Shown here: positions 45,197-53,868 of the stretch, in pieces
Numbering within the stretch: the first letter of the stretch is position 1
Layout of the letters: each line of letters opens with the position of its first letter
DNA from: Prosthecobacter debontii
GTDB lineage: Bacteria; Verrucomicrobiota; Verrucomicrobiia; Chthoniobacterales; Chthoniobacteraceae
Reading direction: 5' to 3'
Assembly: GCA_945905735.1 (NCBI GenBank)
Contig: CAMDQC010000013.1
Location: forward strand, 1 to 55,528
Length of the DNA: 55,528 nucleotides
Program-made: the position numbers and the translations under genes
The notes under the pieces: generated by a model
Databases searched by the model: none
Seen by the model: the letters and a program-made list of their open reading frames with translations, nothing else
Told to the model about the DNA's origin: nothing

Positions 45197-46114
45197 TCAC
45201 TCCAGCCGCATGGAGTCTATGTAAAACGTGTGCTGCGCGGTGGGCTCGTTCACGTAGAGGATGGTGCGCTGGATGGCGGCGAGGTTGAGGCGGCGGTTGC
45301 GCGGGGTGCTCTCGATTTCGGCGATGGGGATGGTGATGTGGTTCGCGCCGGGGGCGAGTTCGCGCGTGGTGTTGTAGCGGTCGCCGCGCTCTTTGTGGGG
45401 GAAGTCGTCGTCGATGCGGATGGAGAGGGTGAATGCGGGGCCGTCGTTCCAAATGTCGAAAGCGAGCGTCTTGCCGCTGCGCCAGTCTTGCTTGGCGCTG
45501 AGGAGGCGGACGCCGGGCCACTGGGAGACGGTGGTGACGACGCGGAGCGCCCACTCGCCGCGCGTGGCGTGCTGGCGGACGCGCTCGATGGCGGTGTCGT
45601 CGTTGCGGACGTTGCCGAGGCCGTTGCCGATCCACAGGCGTAGTTCGTCGTCAGTTTCAAAATCGGCGAGCAGGGGGAAGTGCGCGGCCCGCCATCGCAT
45701 CCCGGCGAACTCCCGCCAAGCAGGCTGAAGCGCCACGGCGACACACGCGACGGCGAGCGGGAGCGCCCAGAGCTTCCGACGGCTGGCGAGCAGCACGAGC
45801 GCGAGGAGGATGCCCATCATCCCGTTCACGAAGTCGGTGAAACTTTCGCTGCGCCCGGTGAGCGGCTGGATGATCTCAATCGCTGCACTAATTCCCGCCA
45901 TCGAGCCCGCAGCAAGCAGTCGCCGCCGACACGGCGCAACTTCCCACGGCCAATATGCGTGCGCGAAAAGCGTGAGCGCGATGAACACGGGGAGATGCGC
46001 AGCGTCCATGAGATGGATGTAAAAGAGTGCATCCGTCTCGAACCGAATCGGGAGAAAGAACGCGCCGACGCAGAGCGCGCCGACCGTCAGCCATTGCTTA
46101 CGGTAGCGGTTCAA
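45197..46114 (-). CDS. VanZ-like membrane protein with C-terminal carbohydrate-binding-type domain
   Basis: A 305-residue protein. Residues 1-145 form a VanZ-like membrane domain with four helices and the conserved IHLMDAAHLPVFIALTLF and SAAIEIIQPLTGRSESFTDF segments. Residues about 150-305 form a beta-rich galactose-binding-type domain (WRSGKTLAFDIWNDG, FTLSIRIDDDF, IPIAEIESTPRNR). This pairing occurs in polysaccharide and exosortase-linked loci of Verrucomicrobiota. Its ATG overlaps the stop of the upstream sugar transferase (ATGA) and it precedes the helical-repeat gene by 12 bases, so it is part of one transcript. Confidence 0.8.
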   Translation of the reverse strand: MNRYRKQWLTVGALCVGAFFLPIRFETDALFYIHLMDAAHLPVFIALTLFAHAYWPWEVAPCRRRLLAAGSMAGISAAIEIIQPLTGRSESFTDFVNGMMGILLALVLLASRRKLWALPLAVACVAVALQPAWREFAGMRWRAAHFPLLADFETDDELRLWIGNGLGNVRNDDTAIERVRQHATRGEWALRVVTTVSQWPGVRLLSAKQDWRSGKTLAFDIWNDGPAFTLSIRIDDDFPHKERGDRYNTTRELAPGANHITIPIAEIESTPRNRRLNLAAIQRTILYVNEPTAQHTFYIDSMRLE

Positions 46115-47631
46115 GCCGCGCCGAGGGCTTTAGGCTTGGACTTGGTTTCATCATCCGTCTTGAGCCGCTGCCATTTGTCCATCACTGCGGGCTCCACTTT
46201 GCGCACGCGGCCTTCGGTTCCGCCAAAGAGGACGGTGCGGACGGTGTCGAGGAGGATGAAGACATCGAGGAAGAGGCTCATGTGCTTCAGGTAATAAAGG
46301 TCGTATTCGAGCTTCCGGCGCGCATCCATGACGGTGGCTCCGTAAGGGTAGTTCACCTGCGCCCAGCCGGTGATGCCGGGCTGTACCAACATGCGCTCCT
46401 CGTAGTAGGGAATCTGGCGGGCCAGCTCGTGAATCATCTCCGGCCTCTCCGGGCGCGGGCCGACGAAAGTCATCTCGCCTTTGAGCACGTTCCAGAGCTG
46501 CGGGATTTCATCAATGCGGTATTTGCGGAGGAAGCCGCCGACGAGCGTAACGCGCGGATCGCGGCTACCATTGGCACCGCCGGAAGCCCACTGGATGCCC
46601 GCTTTCTCGGCATCAATGCACATGCTGCGGAGCTTGACCATATGGAAGTCGCGCCCGAATTTTCCACTGCGGCGCTGGTGGTAAAAGATCGGCCCTCTTG
46701 AAGTCACACGCACCGCGAGCATGGCGAGTAGCAGCACGGGCAAGCCGAGAACTAACCCGACGACGGAGGCGATGATGTCGAAGAGCCGCTTCACTTTCTT
46801 GATGTAAAGCAGGTGAGGCTCGCCGCTGGCATTGAGCAGCCACTCGGGCGAGATGAGCTCCAGCGGGATGTGCTGGTCCAGCTCTTCGCAGACGATGATG
46901 AGCGGCATGACGGTGATGCCCGAGTAGCGGAGCTGGCAGAACTGCTTGCAGAGCGTCGCGTGGTTCATCGCCTTGCCGGTGACGAGGACGCGGTCGAGCC
47001 GGTGCTCGCGCGCCAGTTTCTCCAAGTCGTTCGCATTTCCCAGCACGCGCGTGTCGGAGGTGGGCATGTAGCCGAGCGCGGAGATCGTGCCCACGAAGTC
47101 GAAGTGCTGGAGCCCGATTTCGGAGAAGATGCGCATCTCGCCTTCGTCAAACGGGCAGGTGATCATGTAGGCCACACGCTCTTTCGCAGCCTTCAGCGAA
47201 TAGAGGAGGTAGGCGTGGTGGAGGGCCGTCATCACGCCGACGATGCCCGCGCCAACCGCGAGCGGGATACGCCCGAAAGGCCGCGCACTACTGAAGTAAG
47301 ACATCCCCACCAGGATCCCCGCCGCAAAAAGCAGGCAGGTGCCGAGGAGGAAAAAGCGACGGTAGCCGCTGCGATTGACACTGTGAGAGGTGTAGAGCCC
47401 CGCAATGTAAAGCGAGGCCGCAAACGCGAGGCCAGAGACGACGAAGTGCGACCAGTAAACCTGCACAGCATCTGCCCAATAGTAGTCGCGGTAAACGATG
47501 ACTCCCCTCGCCGCCAAAGCGAACACGACATACGCAGCGACGATGATGCCGACTACAAAAAGGGCAGCATCCAGCAAGAAGTGTAGGGACACTTGGAACC
47601 AGTGCTTCTGTAGCAGGCCGTTAGAGTTCAT
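46111..47631 (-). CDS. Polyprenyl-phosphate sugar transferase (EPS priming enzyme)
   Basis: A 506-residue initiating glycosyltransferase. Residues about 10-150 carry five hydrophobic segments. A nucleotide-binding-like middle domain follows. A C-terminal bacterial sugar transferase domain lies at about 280-475, with KRLFDIIASVVGLVLGLPVL, VRVTSRGPIFYHQRRSGKFG, GGFLRKYRIDEIPQLWNVLK, MTFVGPRPERPEM and PGITGWAQVNYPYG. It transfers a sugar phosphate to undecaprenyl phosphate and starts extracellular polysaccharide synthesis. The TIGR03025/PEP-CTERM-associated subtype is plausible. It is the first gene of a five-gene minus-strand run and overlaps the next by four bases. Confidence 0.9.
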   Translation of the reverse strand: MNSNGLLQKHWFQVSLHFLLDAALFVVGIIVAAYVVFALAARGVIVYRDYYWADAVQVYWSHFVVSGLAFAASLYIAGLYTSHSVNRSGYRRFFLLGTCLLFAAGILVGMSYFSSARPFGRIPLAVGAGIVGVMTALHHAYLLYSLKAAKERVAYMITCPFDEGEMRIFSEIGLQHFDFVGTISALGYMPTSDTRVLGNANDLEKLAREHRLDRVLVTGKAMNHATLCKQFCQLRYSGITVMPLIIVCEELDQHIPLELISPEWLLNASGEPHLLYIKKVKRLFDIIASVVGLVLGLPVLLLAMLAVRVTSRGPIFYHQRRSGKFGRDFHMVKLRSMCIDAEKAGIQWASGGANGSRDPRVTLVGGFLRKYRIDEIPQLWNVLKGEMTFVGPRPERPEMIHELARQIPYYEERMLVQPGITGWAQVNYPYGATVMDARRKLEYDLYYLKHMSLFLDVFILLDTVRTVLFGGTEGRVRKVEPAVMDKWQRLKTDDETKSKPKALGAA

Positions 47632-47837
47632 GTCTCGGGTTTTGGTAGTTACGGGTTTTCTGGAGGCGACAAGGTGCCGCGTAATCTCTCAGGGCATCGC
47701 GTCGCTGCAAGGAGAAACTCCGTGACACAATCTTTCATAAAGAATCGCTCCGCCTTCACGAATCAATCTCCACGCAAACGCCTCAGTTACGAACTTGTTC
47801 GCAGTCTCCAATTCCGCGAGCTTGGCTATCCAAACCC

Positions 47838-48188
47838 ATGAAGATTTTCATCTACGAAAAATGTGACACCTGCCGAAAGGCGCTGAAGTTTCTGCAAGAG
47901 CGCGACTCCTCGTTTGAGGCGATCCCCATTCGCCAGCAGCCACCCACCGTTGCAGAGTTGAAGTGAATGCTCGGCTACGTCGGGGACATGAAACGGCTCT
48001 TCAATACAAGCGGCCTCGACTACAAGGCGCTTAACATGAAAGACCGTCTGCCAAAGCTCTCCGAGCCCGAAGCACTGGCCCTCCTCGCGCAAAACGGCAA
48101 CCTCGTGAAGCGCCCATTTTTGCTCACGAAGACGAGCGGCACGACTGGCTTTAAGCAGGACGAATGGGAGCGGCTGCTTCCGCGGTAA
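47838..48188 (+). pseudogene. ArsC/Spx-family protein interrupted by an in-frame TGA
   Basis: In one continuous frame, ATG at 47838 to TAA at 48188 codes for a 117-codon ArsC/Spx/YffB-like protein, except for a TGA at 47964-47966 (codon 43). The first part has the N-terminal Cys pair CDTCRKALKFLQE; the second has RLFNTSGLDYKAL, LVKRPFLLTKT and a C-terminal Gly-Phe-Lys segment. In the family the broken position is usually Arg or Lys between E-L-K and M-L, so a CGA to TGA change is the simplest cause. TGA ends other genes in this window, so recoding is not expected. Selenocysteine is unlikely because the site is not catalytic. Its 3' end overlaps the convergent oxidoreductase gene by 38 bases. 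Confidence 0.8.
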
Positions 48189-49257
48189 GGTCGATCCACT
48201 TTCCCGTAGTCGCGGATTCGAGGGCGGCGTCCATGACTGCCTGCGACGCTGCGCCTTCGTGGAAGCTCGGCACGCACGCGCGTCCCGCGCGGATGGCGTC
48301 CACAAACTCGAACGCCTGATCGTAGCGGAATGTGATGAGCGGATCGCCCACGCCGGGGTCACGCGGCGAACCGGGCCATGTCCAAAACTCACGCGGCACG
48401 GCGAGTGGCGCGATGCCGGGGCCGCCGACTTTTCCGAAGAGGAGTTCGTTCCATTTTCCCGTGGTGAACTCGAACGTTCCTTCGCTGCCGTTCACTTCCA
48501 CGTAGTCGAGCGAGCGCCAGGATTCGTTGCGCCCGCTGGCGAGCTTGGAGCTTTCCAGCACGCCGGTCGCGCCGTTCACGAAGTCGGCCAAAATGGCGAC
48601 CCAATCTTCCGTGTCGTTCGGCATCCCATCGCGCATGGGTGTGAGGTTTTTGACGTTGGCGACCATGCGCTTGATGGGGCCGATGAGGTGCTGTGCGAAG
48701 TTGATGCGGTGGCTGAGCATGTCGCCGAGTTCGCCGGTGCCCGCGAGCGATTTCACCTGCCGCCAGCCGAGGTTGCGCGTGCCCCAGTCTTGCAGGCGGC
48801 AGGAGCGAAAATGGTAGGGCTGGCCGAGTTCCCCGATGTCGATGAGGTGCCGCAAGTAGCGCATGGCGGGGACAAAGCGATACGTGAACGCCGTCATGTG
48901 GCGCACGCCCGCGAGGTCTGCGGCGGCGGCCATTTCACGGGCATCCGGCGCAGACATGGCGATGGGTTTTTCGCAGAGGACGTGCTTGCCGTGCGCGATG
49001 GCGGCAAGGGCGATGGGCTTGTGCGCGATGTTCGGCGTGGCGATGATCACGGCGTGGACGTCGTCGCGCTTCACGATGTCTTCGTAGCTCGTGGAGACGG
49101 CGACCTCGCCAATCTGCGCGCGCGCTTTTTCCAGCGTGGCCTCGCTCGTGTCGCACAGCGCCGAGACGCGCACGTCCTTACACAGCGCGAGGCCGGGGAG
49201 GTGGTTCTGAAGTGTGATGCCGCCTGTGCCGATGATTGCGAAATTCAATGTGCTCAT
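48151..49257 (-). CDS. Gfo/Idh/MocA family oxidoreductase
   Basis: A 368-residue protein with an N-terminal NAD(P)-binding Rossmann fold (FAIIGTGGITLQNHLPG) and the family's EKPIAMS motif (HVLCEKPIAMSAPDARE, Lys near residue 96), which carries the catalytic Lys. A C-terminal alpha/beta domain holds the QDWGTRNLGW and GTGELGDMLSHRINF segments. Such enzymes act on sugars, inositols or their derivatives; the substrate is unclear. Start ATG at 49257. The 3' end overlaps the ArsC-like gene by 38 bases in convergent orientation. The divergent tdh start is about 136 bases away. Confidence 0.88.
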   Translation of the reverse strand: MSTLNFAIIGTGGITLQNHLPGLALCKDVRVSALCDTSEATLEKARAQIGEVAVSTSYEDIVKRDDVHAVIIATPNIAHKPIALAAIAHGKHVLCEKPIAMSAPDAREMAAAADLAGVRHMTAFTYRFVPAMRYLRHLIDIGELGQPYHFRSCRLQDWGTRNLGWRQVKSLAGTGELGDMLSHRINFAQHLIGPIKRMVANVKNLTPMRDGMPNDTEDWVAILADFVNGATGVLESSKLASGRNESWRSLDYVEVNGSEGTFEFTTGKWNELLFGKVGGPGIAPLAVPREFWTWPGSPRDPGVGDPLITFRYDQAFEFVDAIRAGRACVPSFHEGAASQAVMDAALESATTGKWIDLTAEAAAPIRPA

Positions 49258-49393
49258 GTGCGAGTAAGCACAGCGGGACGGCCCGCAGCGGGCAAGCGGT
49301 TCTTTAGCGCGCGTCGGTATTTAGGAATCACATCCCGTAAACAGGATTTTGGGTTGCTTTCCTCCAAGCGTTTGCGGGATGGTCCCGCCGCCT

Positions 49394-50422
49394 ATGAAAG
49401 CACTCGTTAAAGCACGCTCCGAACGCGGGCTCTGGCTCCAGGATGTCCCGGAGCCAGAGGTCGGCATCAATGATGTCCTCATCCAAGTCCACAAAACCGG
49501 CATCTGCGGGACGGACTTGCACATTTATAAATGGGACGCGTGGGCGCAAAAGACGATCCCCGTGCCGATGGTCGTGGGGCATGAGTTCGTGGGCGAAGTC
49601 GTTCGTGTCGGCTCGAATGTGAACGATTTTCACCCCGGCGAGATCGTGAGCGCGGAAGGTCACGTCGTCTGCGGGCGATGCCGCAACTGCCTCGCGGGCC
49701 GTCGCCATTTATGCAAAGACACCGTGGGCATCGGCGTGAATCGCACGGGGGCGTTTGCGGAGTTCATCAGCGTGCCGATGACGAATGTTTGGCACCACTC
49801 GCACGGGGTGGATGAGGAGGTGGCGAGCATCTTCGATCCGTTTGGGAATGCGGTGCATACGGCGCTGGCGTTTGGGTGTCTCGGGGAAGATGTGCTCATC
49901 ACGGGGGCGGGGCCGATTGGCATCATGGCGATCCCGGTGGTGAAGCGTGCGGGTGCGCGGCATGTGGTGATTACCGATGTGAACGAATACCGACTGGAGC
50001 TTGCGCGGACGATGGGCGCGACGGTGGCGCTGAACGTAAAGACGGGCAGCCTCGCCGACGTGCAAGCGCAGCTCGGGATGAAGGAAGGCTTCGACGTTGG
50101 GCTGGAGATGAGCGGGAATCCGAGCGCCTTCCGCCAGATGATTGATAACATGTGCCACGGCGGAAAAATCGCGATGCTCGGCATCCCCTCGGAGCCGATG
50201 CCCATCGACTGGAACAAGGTGATTTTTAACATGCTCACGATCAAGGGTATCTACGGGCGCGAGATGTATGAGACGTGGTACCAGATGAGCGTGATGCTGG
50301 AGAGCGGGCTGAACATTCGGCCCATCATCACGCACCGCTTTCACTACACGGAATACGAGCAGGGCTTCGCCGCGATGGAGTCTGGGAACTGCGGGAAAGT
50401 CGTGCTGGACTGGAGCCGCTAA
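49394..50422 (+). CDS. tdh: L-threonine 3-dehydrogenase
   Basis: A 342-residue zinc-dependent medium-chain dehydrogenase. It oxidises threonine to 2-amino-3-ketobutyrate. The catalytic zinc ligands are Cys38 ([15 protein letters not shown]) and His63 (VGHEFVGEV). The structural zinc ligands are Cys93, Cys96, Cys99 and Cys107 ([18 protein letters not shown]). [10 protein letters not shown] Rossmann motif lies near residue 175. The length matches E. coli Tdh (341). The start at 49394 is preferred over 49349 because the family begins MKALVK. kbl follows after five bases, so the two make the standard threonine-to-glycine operon in the tdh-kbl order. Confidence 0.93.
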   Translation: MKALVKARSERGLWLQDVPEPEVGINDVLIQVHKTGICGTDLHIYKWDAWAQKTIPVPMVVGHEFVGEVVRVGSNVNDFHPGEIVSAEGHVVCGRCRNCLAGRRHLCKDTVGIGVNRTGAFAEFISVPMTNVWHHSHGVDEEVASIFDPFGNAVHTALAFGCLGEDVLITGAGPIGIMAIPVVKRAGARHVVITDVNEYRLELARTMGATVALNVKTGSLADVQAQLGMKEGFDVGLEMSGNPSAFRQMIDNMCHGGKIAMLGIPSEPMPIDWNKVIFNMLTIKGIYGREMYETWYQMSVMLESGLNIRPIITHRFHYTEYEQGFAAMESGNCGKVVLDWSR

Positions 50423-50427
50423 TCACC

Positions 50428-51618
50428 ATGAACGAGCCTTTCAAAAAACATCTCGCAACGCAGCTCGATGCGATTCGCGCAGCGGGCACTTACAAGTCCG
50501 AGCGCGTGCTCACGACACCACAGGGCAGCACCGTTCGGGCGGATGGCGGCGCTGCGGTGCTGAACATGTGCGCGAACAATTACCTCGGCCTTGCGCAGCA
50601 TCCGGCGGTGCGGCAGGCGGCGCACGATGCGCTGGAAAAATGGGGATTCGGACTGGCGAGCGTGCGCTTTATCTGCGGCACGCAAGGCGTCCATAAGGAA
50701 CTGGAAGAGAGCCTCACGGAGTTCCTCGGCACGGAGGATACGATCCTTTACGGGTCGTGTTTCGATGCGAACGGCGGGCTCTTTGAGACCCTGCTCGGGC
50801 CGCAAGATGCGATCATCAGCGACGAGTTGAACCACGCCTCGATCATCGACGGTGTGCGGCTCTGCAAGGCGCAGCGGTATCGTTACAAGAACTGCGACAT
50901 GGCGGACTTGGAGGCGAAGCTGATCGAGGCCGATGCGAAAGGCGCGGCCTTCAAACTCATCGCGACGGATGGCGTATTTTCGATGGATGGCTTCATCGCG
51001 CCGCTGAAAGAAATCTGCGACCTCGCGGAGAAATACAGCGCGCTGGTGATGGTGGATGACTCTCACGCCGTCGGCTTCATGGGCGCTCGTGGGCGCGGCA
51101 CACACGAGCACTGCGGCGTGATGGGCCGCGTGGATATTCTCACCGGCACGCTCGGCAAAGCACTCGGCGGCGCGAGCGGGGGATACACGAGCGGGCGCAA
51201 AGAGATCATCGCCCTGTTGCGCCAACGCTCGCGGCCATACTTGTTCTCCAACACGCTTGCGCCCTGTATCGCGGGTGCTTCGCTGGCTGTGCTGGACTTG
51301 CTGCGGGCGGATACTTCGCTGCGCGACACGCTGGAGTCGAACACGCGCTTTTTCCGCGAGGCGATGACGGCGGCGGGCTTCAATATCGTCCCCGGCTCGC
51401 ACCCGATTGTCCCCATCATGCTCGGCGACGCGGCGCTCGCGGCGAGCTTTGCCGAGGCGATGTTAGAGCGCGGCGTTTACGTCGTCGGCTTCAGCTATCC
51501 GGTCGTCCCGCAGGGGAAAGCGCGCATTCGCACACAAATCAGCGCCGCACATACGAAGTCAGAGCTGGAGAGCGCCGTGGCGGCATTCATCGCGACGAAA
51601 CAGCAACTCGGCGTGTAA
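50428..51618 (+). CDS. kbl: Glycine C-acetyltransferase (2-amino-3-ketobutyrate CoA ligase)
   Basis: A 396-residue PLP enzyme of the alpha-oxoamine synthase family. It splits 2-amino-3-ketobutyrate with CoA into glycine and acetyl-CoA. The PLP lysine lies in [13 protein letters not shown] near residue 244. [15 protein letters not shown] near residue 45, [29 protein letters not shown], and [20 protein letters not shown] complete the pattern. The kbl start is five bases after the tdh stop, so the genes are co-translated. No separate terminator was seen before the glycosyltransferase that follows. Confidence 0.95.
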   Translation: MNEPFKKHLATQLDAIRAAGTYKSERVLTTPQGSTVRADGGAAVLNMCANNYLGLAQHPAVRQAAHDALEKWGFGLASVRFICGTQGVHKELEESLTEFLGTEDTILYGSCFDANGGLFETLLGPQDAIISDELNHASIIDGVRLCKAQRYRYKNCDMADLEAKLIEADAKGAAFKLIATDGVFSMDGFIAPLKEICDLAEKYSALVMVDDSHAVGFMGARGRGTHEHCGVMGRVDILTGTLGKALGGASGGYTSGRKEIIALLRQRSRPYLFSNTLAPCIAGASLAVLDLLRADTSLRDTLESNTRFFREAMTAAGFNIVPGSHPIVPIMLGDAALAASFAEAMLERGVYVVGFSYPVVPQGKARIRTQISAAHTKSELESAVAAFIATKQQLGV

Positions 51619-51645
51619 CGGAGGACTAGCCGTCTGGCACAAAGG

Positions 51646-52455
51646 ATGATAGTGCGGTCGGCCTCTATGCCCGTCGCCGATCTCGCCGTCATCATCCGCT
51701 TTAAAGACAGTGCTGCCACGCTGCCGGAAGTGCTTGCCGCGCTCCGTGCGCAGACGGTGCAACCTGCTCAAATCGTCGGCGTGGACTCGGGCAGCGGAGA
51801 TGGATCAGATGTGCTCATCCGCGAGGCCGGCGGGGCTGTGGCTCGGTGGGATGGGCCGTATCATCACGCACGGTGTTTGAACTTCGGAATCGCTCAATGC
51901 ACAGCGAAGTGGGTCTTGATTTTGAGCTCCCATACCGTCTTGCGCGCGCCTGATACGATCGCCGCGATGATCGCCGCGATGGAGCTTTCTGGGACGGCAT
52001 GCGTGAGCGGAAAGTGGACGGCGAAAGACGATTGGAGCGACGCGATCACATGGCCAGAACTGCAGCGCACCGGCCTGCGCTTTTGCTCCATCTATTCGAA
52101 CAGTTTCGGAATGATTCGGCGGGAACTGTGGGAGCAGCGCATGTTCGATGAGACGCTGGTGACGATGGAGGATTACGCTTGGGCGCTGGAGCAAGTGCGG
52201 GCGGGGCACACATGTCGGCGGCTCAGTTTTCCGTTCAGCTACCAGCGCAGCGCGCACAATCGCGACTACACGTTTGCGGCGGTGACGTTTCATCTCGCGC
52301 GCCAGTATGGGCTACGCGTGGGCTGGTTGGGGTGGAAGGGAACCATTGCAGCACTCATCAGCGGGTTCTTCCGGCGAGGGCGAGTATCTCAAAAGACGCA
52401 CCTCGGGCGACTGCGCGCGTCGTTCTCTACTTCGTGCCCGGCGGTGGAGCGGTAG
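51646..52455 (+). CDS. Family 2 glycosyltransferase (rhamnosyltransferase-like)
   Basis: A 269-residue GT-A enzyme. It starts with VIIRFKDSAATLPEVLAAL, then VDSGSGDGSDVLI in place of the usual D-D-G-S-x-D, an HARCLNFGIAQ segment, and a C-terminal W-x-x-M-F-D-E type segment (WEQRMFDETLVTMEDYAW). There is no clear membrane anchor. It may act on an EPS or lipid-linked sugar. The start is uncertain: ATG at 51646 is used, and ATG at 51667 (MPVADLAV) gives the same domain. An AAAGG lies directly before the first. The 3' end overlaps a convergent gene by 29 bases. Confidence 0.8.
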   Translation: MIVRSASMPVADLAVIIRFKDSAATLPEVLAALRAQTVQPAQIVGVDSGSGDGSDVLIREAGGAVARWDGPYHHARCLNFGIAQCTAKWVLILSSHTVLRAPDTIAAMIAAMELSGTACVSGKWTAKDDWSDAITWPELQRTGLRFCSIYSNSFGMIRRELWEQRMFDETLVTMEDYAWALEQVRAGHTCRRLSFPFSYQRSAHNRDYTFAAVTFHLARQYGLRVGWLGWKGTIAALISGFFRRGRVSQKTHLGRLRASFSTSCPAVER

Positions 52456-52819
52456 TCGCTTTCTCTACACGGGCGGCGATCCATTTCGCCGCGAGGTCGC
52501 CGAGGAAGGGCTTTGCGAGACCGCTGGCAAACTTGAAGAAGCCCCACGCGGTGGCGAGCTTGCCGGTGGCACCGGTGGCTTGCTCAACAAAGACGGTCTT
52601 TTTGCGGGCGGGGAGTTTGGAGAGCAGGAGGCCGAAGATCGCCGCTCCGCTGAGCCATGCGGAGCGGTGATTTTCAAAGCTGGCCTTGGCGCGGGCAGGG
52701 ATGTCGAACTTGTGGCGGATGCTGTCGGACGCAGCGTGGAGGGCCGTTCCGGTGGCGGCGATATTCGCACGAGCGGCGGCGAGCTCGGCGAGGAGTTCTG
52801 CTTTGTCGGGGTCGGTCAT
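52427..52819 (-). CDS. Hypothetical 130-aa protein of the YqjD/YqjE-type cassette
   Basis: A 130-residue protein that begins with a charged helix (TDPDKAELLAELAAARANI). A middle hydrophobic segment lies near residues 55-72 (SAWLSGAAIFGLLLSKLPAR) and the C-terminus is amphipathic. It resembles YqjK-like or related small envelope proteins that follow DUF883 and DUF1469 genes, without a diagnostic motif. The start at 52819 has a good Shine-Dalgarno (AAGGAG about seven bases upstream) and overlaps the stop of the holin-like gene (ATGA). It is the last gene of the infA cassette. The 3' end overlaps the convergent glycosyltransferase by 29 bases. Confidence 0.6.
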   Translation of the reverse strand: MTDPDKAELLAELAAARANIAATGTALHAASDSIRHKFDIPARAKASFENHRSAWLSGAAIFGLLLSKLPARKKTVFVEQATGATGKLATAWGFFKFASGLAKPFLGDLAAKWIAARVEKATTAPPPGTK

Positions 52820-53226
52820 AGTTGCTCCTTCTCCAGCCATTCGCGGTCTTTTTGAAACTCGGCAGTGGTGAGCGGGAAGAACGATTTCCCCCCGCGTGAA
52901 CGCAGCGAGCGCCCCAAGATGAAAGCCCCCGCGAAATGAACCGCAGCCATGATGAGCGAGGCCCATATCCATCCGTGCTCGCCCAGCGCGAGCGCGAGCA
53001 GGAAGACGGCGGCGAGGCACAGGAAGAGCCAGCCGAATACGGCGACGAACAGCGTGGCTCCGGCGAGGAGGAGGAATTTCCCCGCTTGCCCGGCAGCTTC
53101 TTTCCCCTCCAGCGAGGCGAGGCGCAGACGGGCGGAGGCGTATCGTGCGGAGGCCGCGAGAAATGCGCGTAGATGCCGGACGAGACCCGCCGTCTCCGCT
53201 TCCGGCTGTGGTCCTTTTTCACTCAT
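52816..53226 (-). CDS. YqjE-like phage-holin-superfamily (DUF1469) membrane protein
   Basis: A 136-residue protein with an N-terminal amphipathic region (LVRHLRAFLAASARYASARL). Two strong transmembrane helices lie at about residues 52-75 (FLLLAGATLFVAVFGWLFLC) and 80-105 (LALALGEHGWIWASLIMAA), followed by a basic tail. This matches PF07332 (Phage_holin_3_6, the YqjE family), which despite its name is a chromosomal stationary-phase membrane protein. Its start at 53226 is seven bases below the DUF883 gene, and its stop overlaps the next ATG in ATGA. It acts at the inner membrane. Confidence 0.75.
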   Translation of the reverse strand: MSEKGPQPEAETAGLVRHLRAFLAASARYASARLRLASLEGKEAAGQAGKFLLLAGATLFVAVFGWLFLCLAAVFLLALALGEHGWIWASLIMAAVHFAGAFILGRSLRSRGGKSFFPLTTAEFQKDREWLEKEQL

Positions 53227-53233
53227 TGCGCGG

Positions 53234-53509
53234 TTATTTTCGGCAGAGGAGGCCGATGACGAAGCCGACCCCGACGGCTGCGAGCACGCTCTTGGTGGGG
53301 TTTGCGCGGACGTATTGTTCGGCATCCTTCTGCCAGTCGTTGGCCTTGCCTTTCCACTCGCCAGCGATCGCGTTGGCCTTGTCCGCGATCTCGCGCGCAG
53401 CCTCGGCTGCGGCTTCTCGGACATCGGCTGCTGCGTCGCGAATGTGGTCGCGTGCGGTTTCGTGTTTCTCGGCGGTGCCGTTATCGGGATTTGCTGATGC
53501 TTCGCTCAT
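53234..53509 (-). CDS. DUF883/YqjD-ElaB family membrane-anchored protein
   Basis: A 91-residue protein with the DUF883 layout: a long charged, Ala/Glu/Arg-rich helix (about residues 15-65), then a C-terminal membrane anchor ([18 protein letters not shown], residues about 72-91) after [10 protein letters not shown], the typical end of YqjD and ElaB. In E. coli these bind ribosomes in stationary phase and tether them to the inner membrane. The ATG overlaps the TGA of infA (ATGA), so translation is directly coupled to the gene for IF-1, an unusual link. Confidence 0.8.
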   Translation of the reverse strand: MSEASANPDNGTAEKHETARDHIRDAAADVREAAAEAAREIADKANAIAGEWKGKANDWQKDAEQYVRANPTKSVLAAVGVGFVIGLLCRK

Positions 53510-53724
53510 TTTTCGCGGAAGACTATACGGGCTTTCGTCAGGTCGTAAGGAGAAAGTTCGAGATTCACTTTGTCGCCGGGGACGATGCGGATGAAGTTTT
53601 TGCGCATCTTGCCAGAGATGTGCGCGAGGAGCATATGGCCGTTGGAGAGTTGCACCCGAAACATCGTTCCGGGGAGGACTTCTTTTACGATGCCTGTCTG
53701 CTGGATCATGTCTTCTTTTCCCAT
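53506..53724 (-). CDS. infA: Translation initiation factor IF-1
   Basis: The 72-residue IF-1: a single S1-type OB fold with [20 protein letters not shown] near the start, [20 protein letters not shown] in the middle and [13 protein letters not shown] near the end. It binds the 30S A site and helps start-codon selection. Start ATG at 53724 gives the universal length. No secY, rpmJ or rpsM gene lies nearby, so infA is outside the usual spc/alpha operon context. Its TGA overlaps the ATG of a DUF883 ribosome-tether-like gene. Confidence 0.95.
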   Translation of the reverse strand: MGKEDMIQQTGIVKEVLPGTMFRVQLSNGHMLLAHISGKMRKNFIRIVPGDKVNLELSPYDLTKARIVFREK

Positions 53725-53780
53725 GCGGGGCAGACGTTATCCATGATACGGCTGGATTTCAAGTTACGTTCTTTCGGAGA

Positions 53781-53817
53781 AAAGAAAAACGTCCCGGCTG
53801 GTGATGGCCGGGACGTT
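53781..53817 (-). terminator. Rho-independent terminator below the PurA-like gene
   Basis: An 11-base stem (53788-53798 with 53807-53817, AACGTCCCGGC) is followed on the minus strand by TTTTTCTTT. It lies about 50 bases beyond the stop at 53869, and so probably ends the transcript of the PurA-like gene before infA. It keeps infA from being a simple read-through of that gene. Confidence 0.8.
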
Positions 53818-53868
53818 CTGACGGGAACAGGACTTTGCGGTTTAGCGCTCCTGGGGCGCTGCCGAAAA

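Noticed and set aside
47964..47966. Selenocysteine or reassigned TGA in the ArsC-like gene
   Set aside because: The position is not the catalytic Cys, no bacterial SECIS-like hairpin was recognised below it, and TGA ends several other genes in the window (radC, infA), so it is not reassigned.
49258..49393. A glycine or threonine-responsive riboswitch upstream of tdh-kbl
   Set aside because: No glycine-riboswitch core or T-box/leader-peptide pattern was recognised in this 136-base interval.
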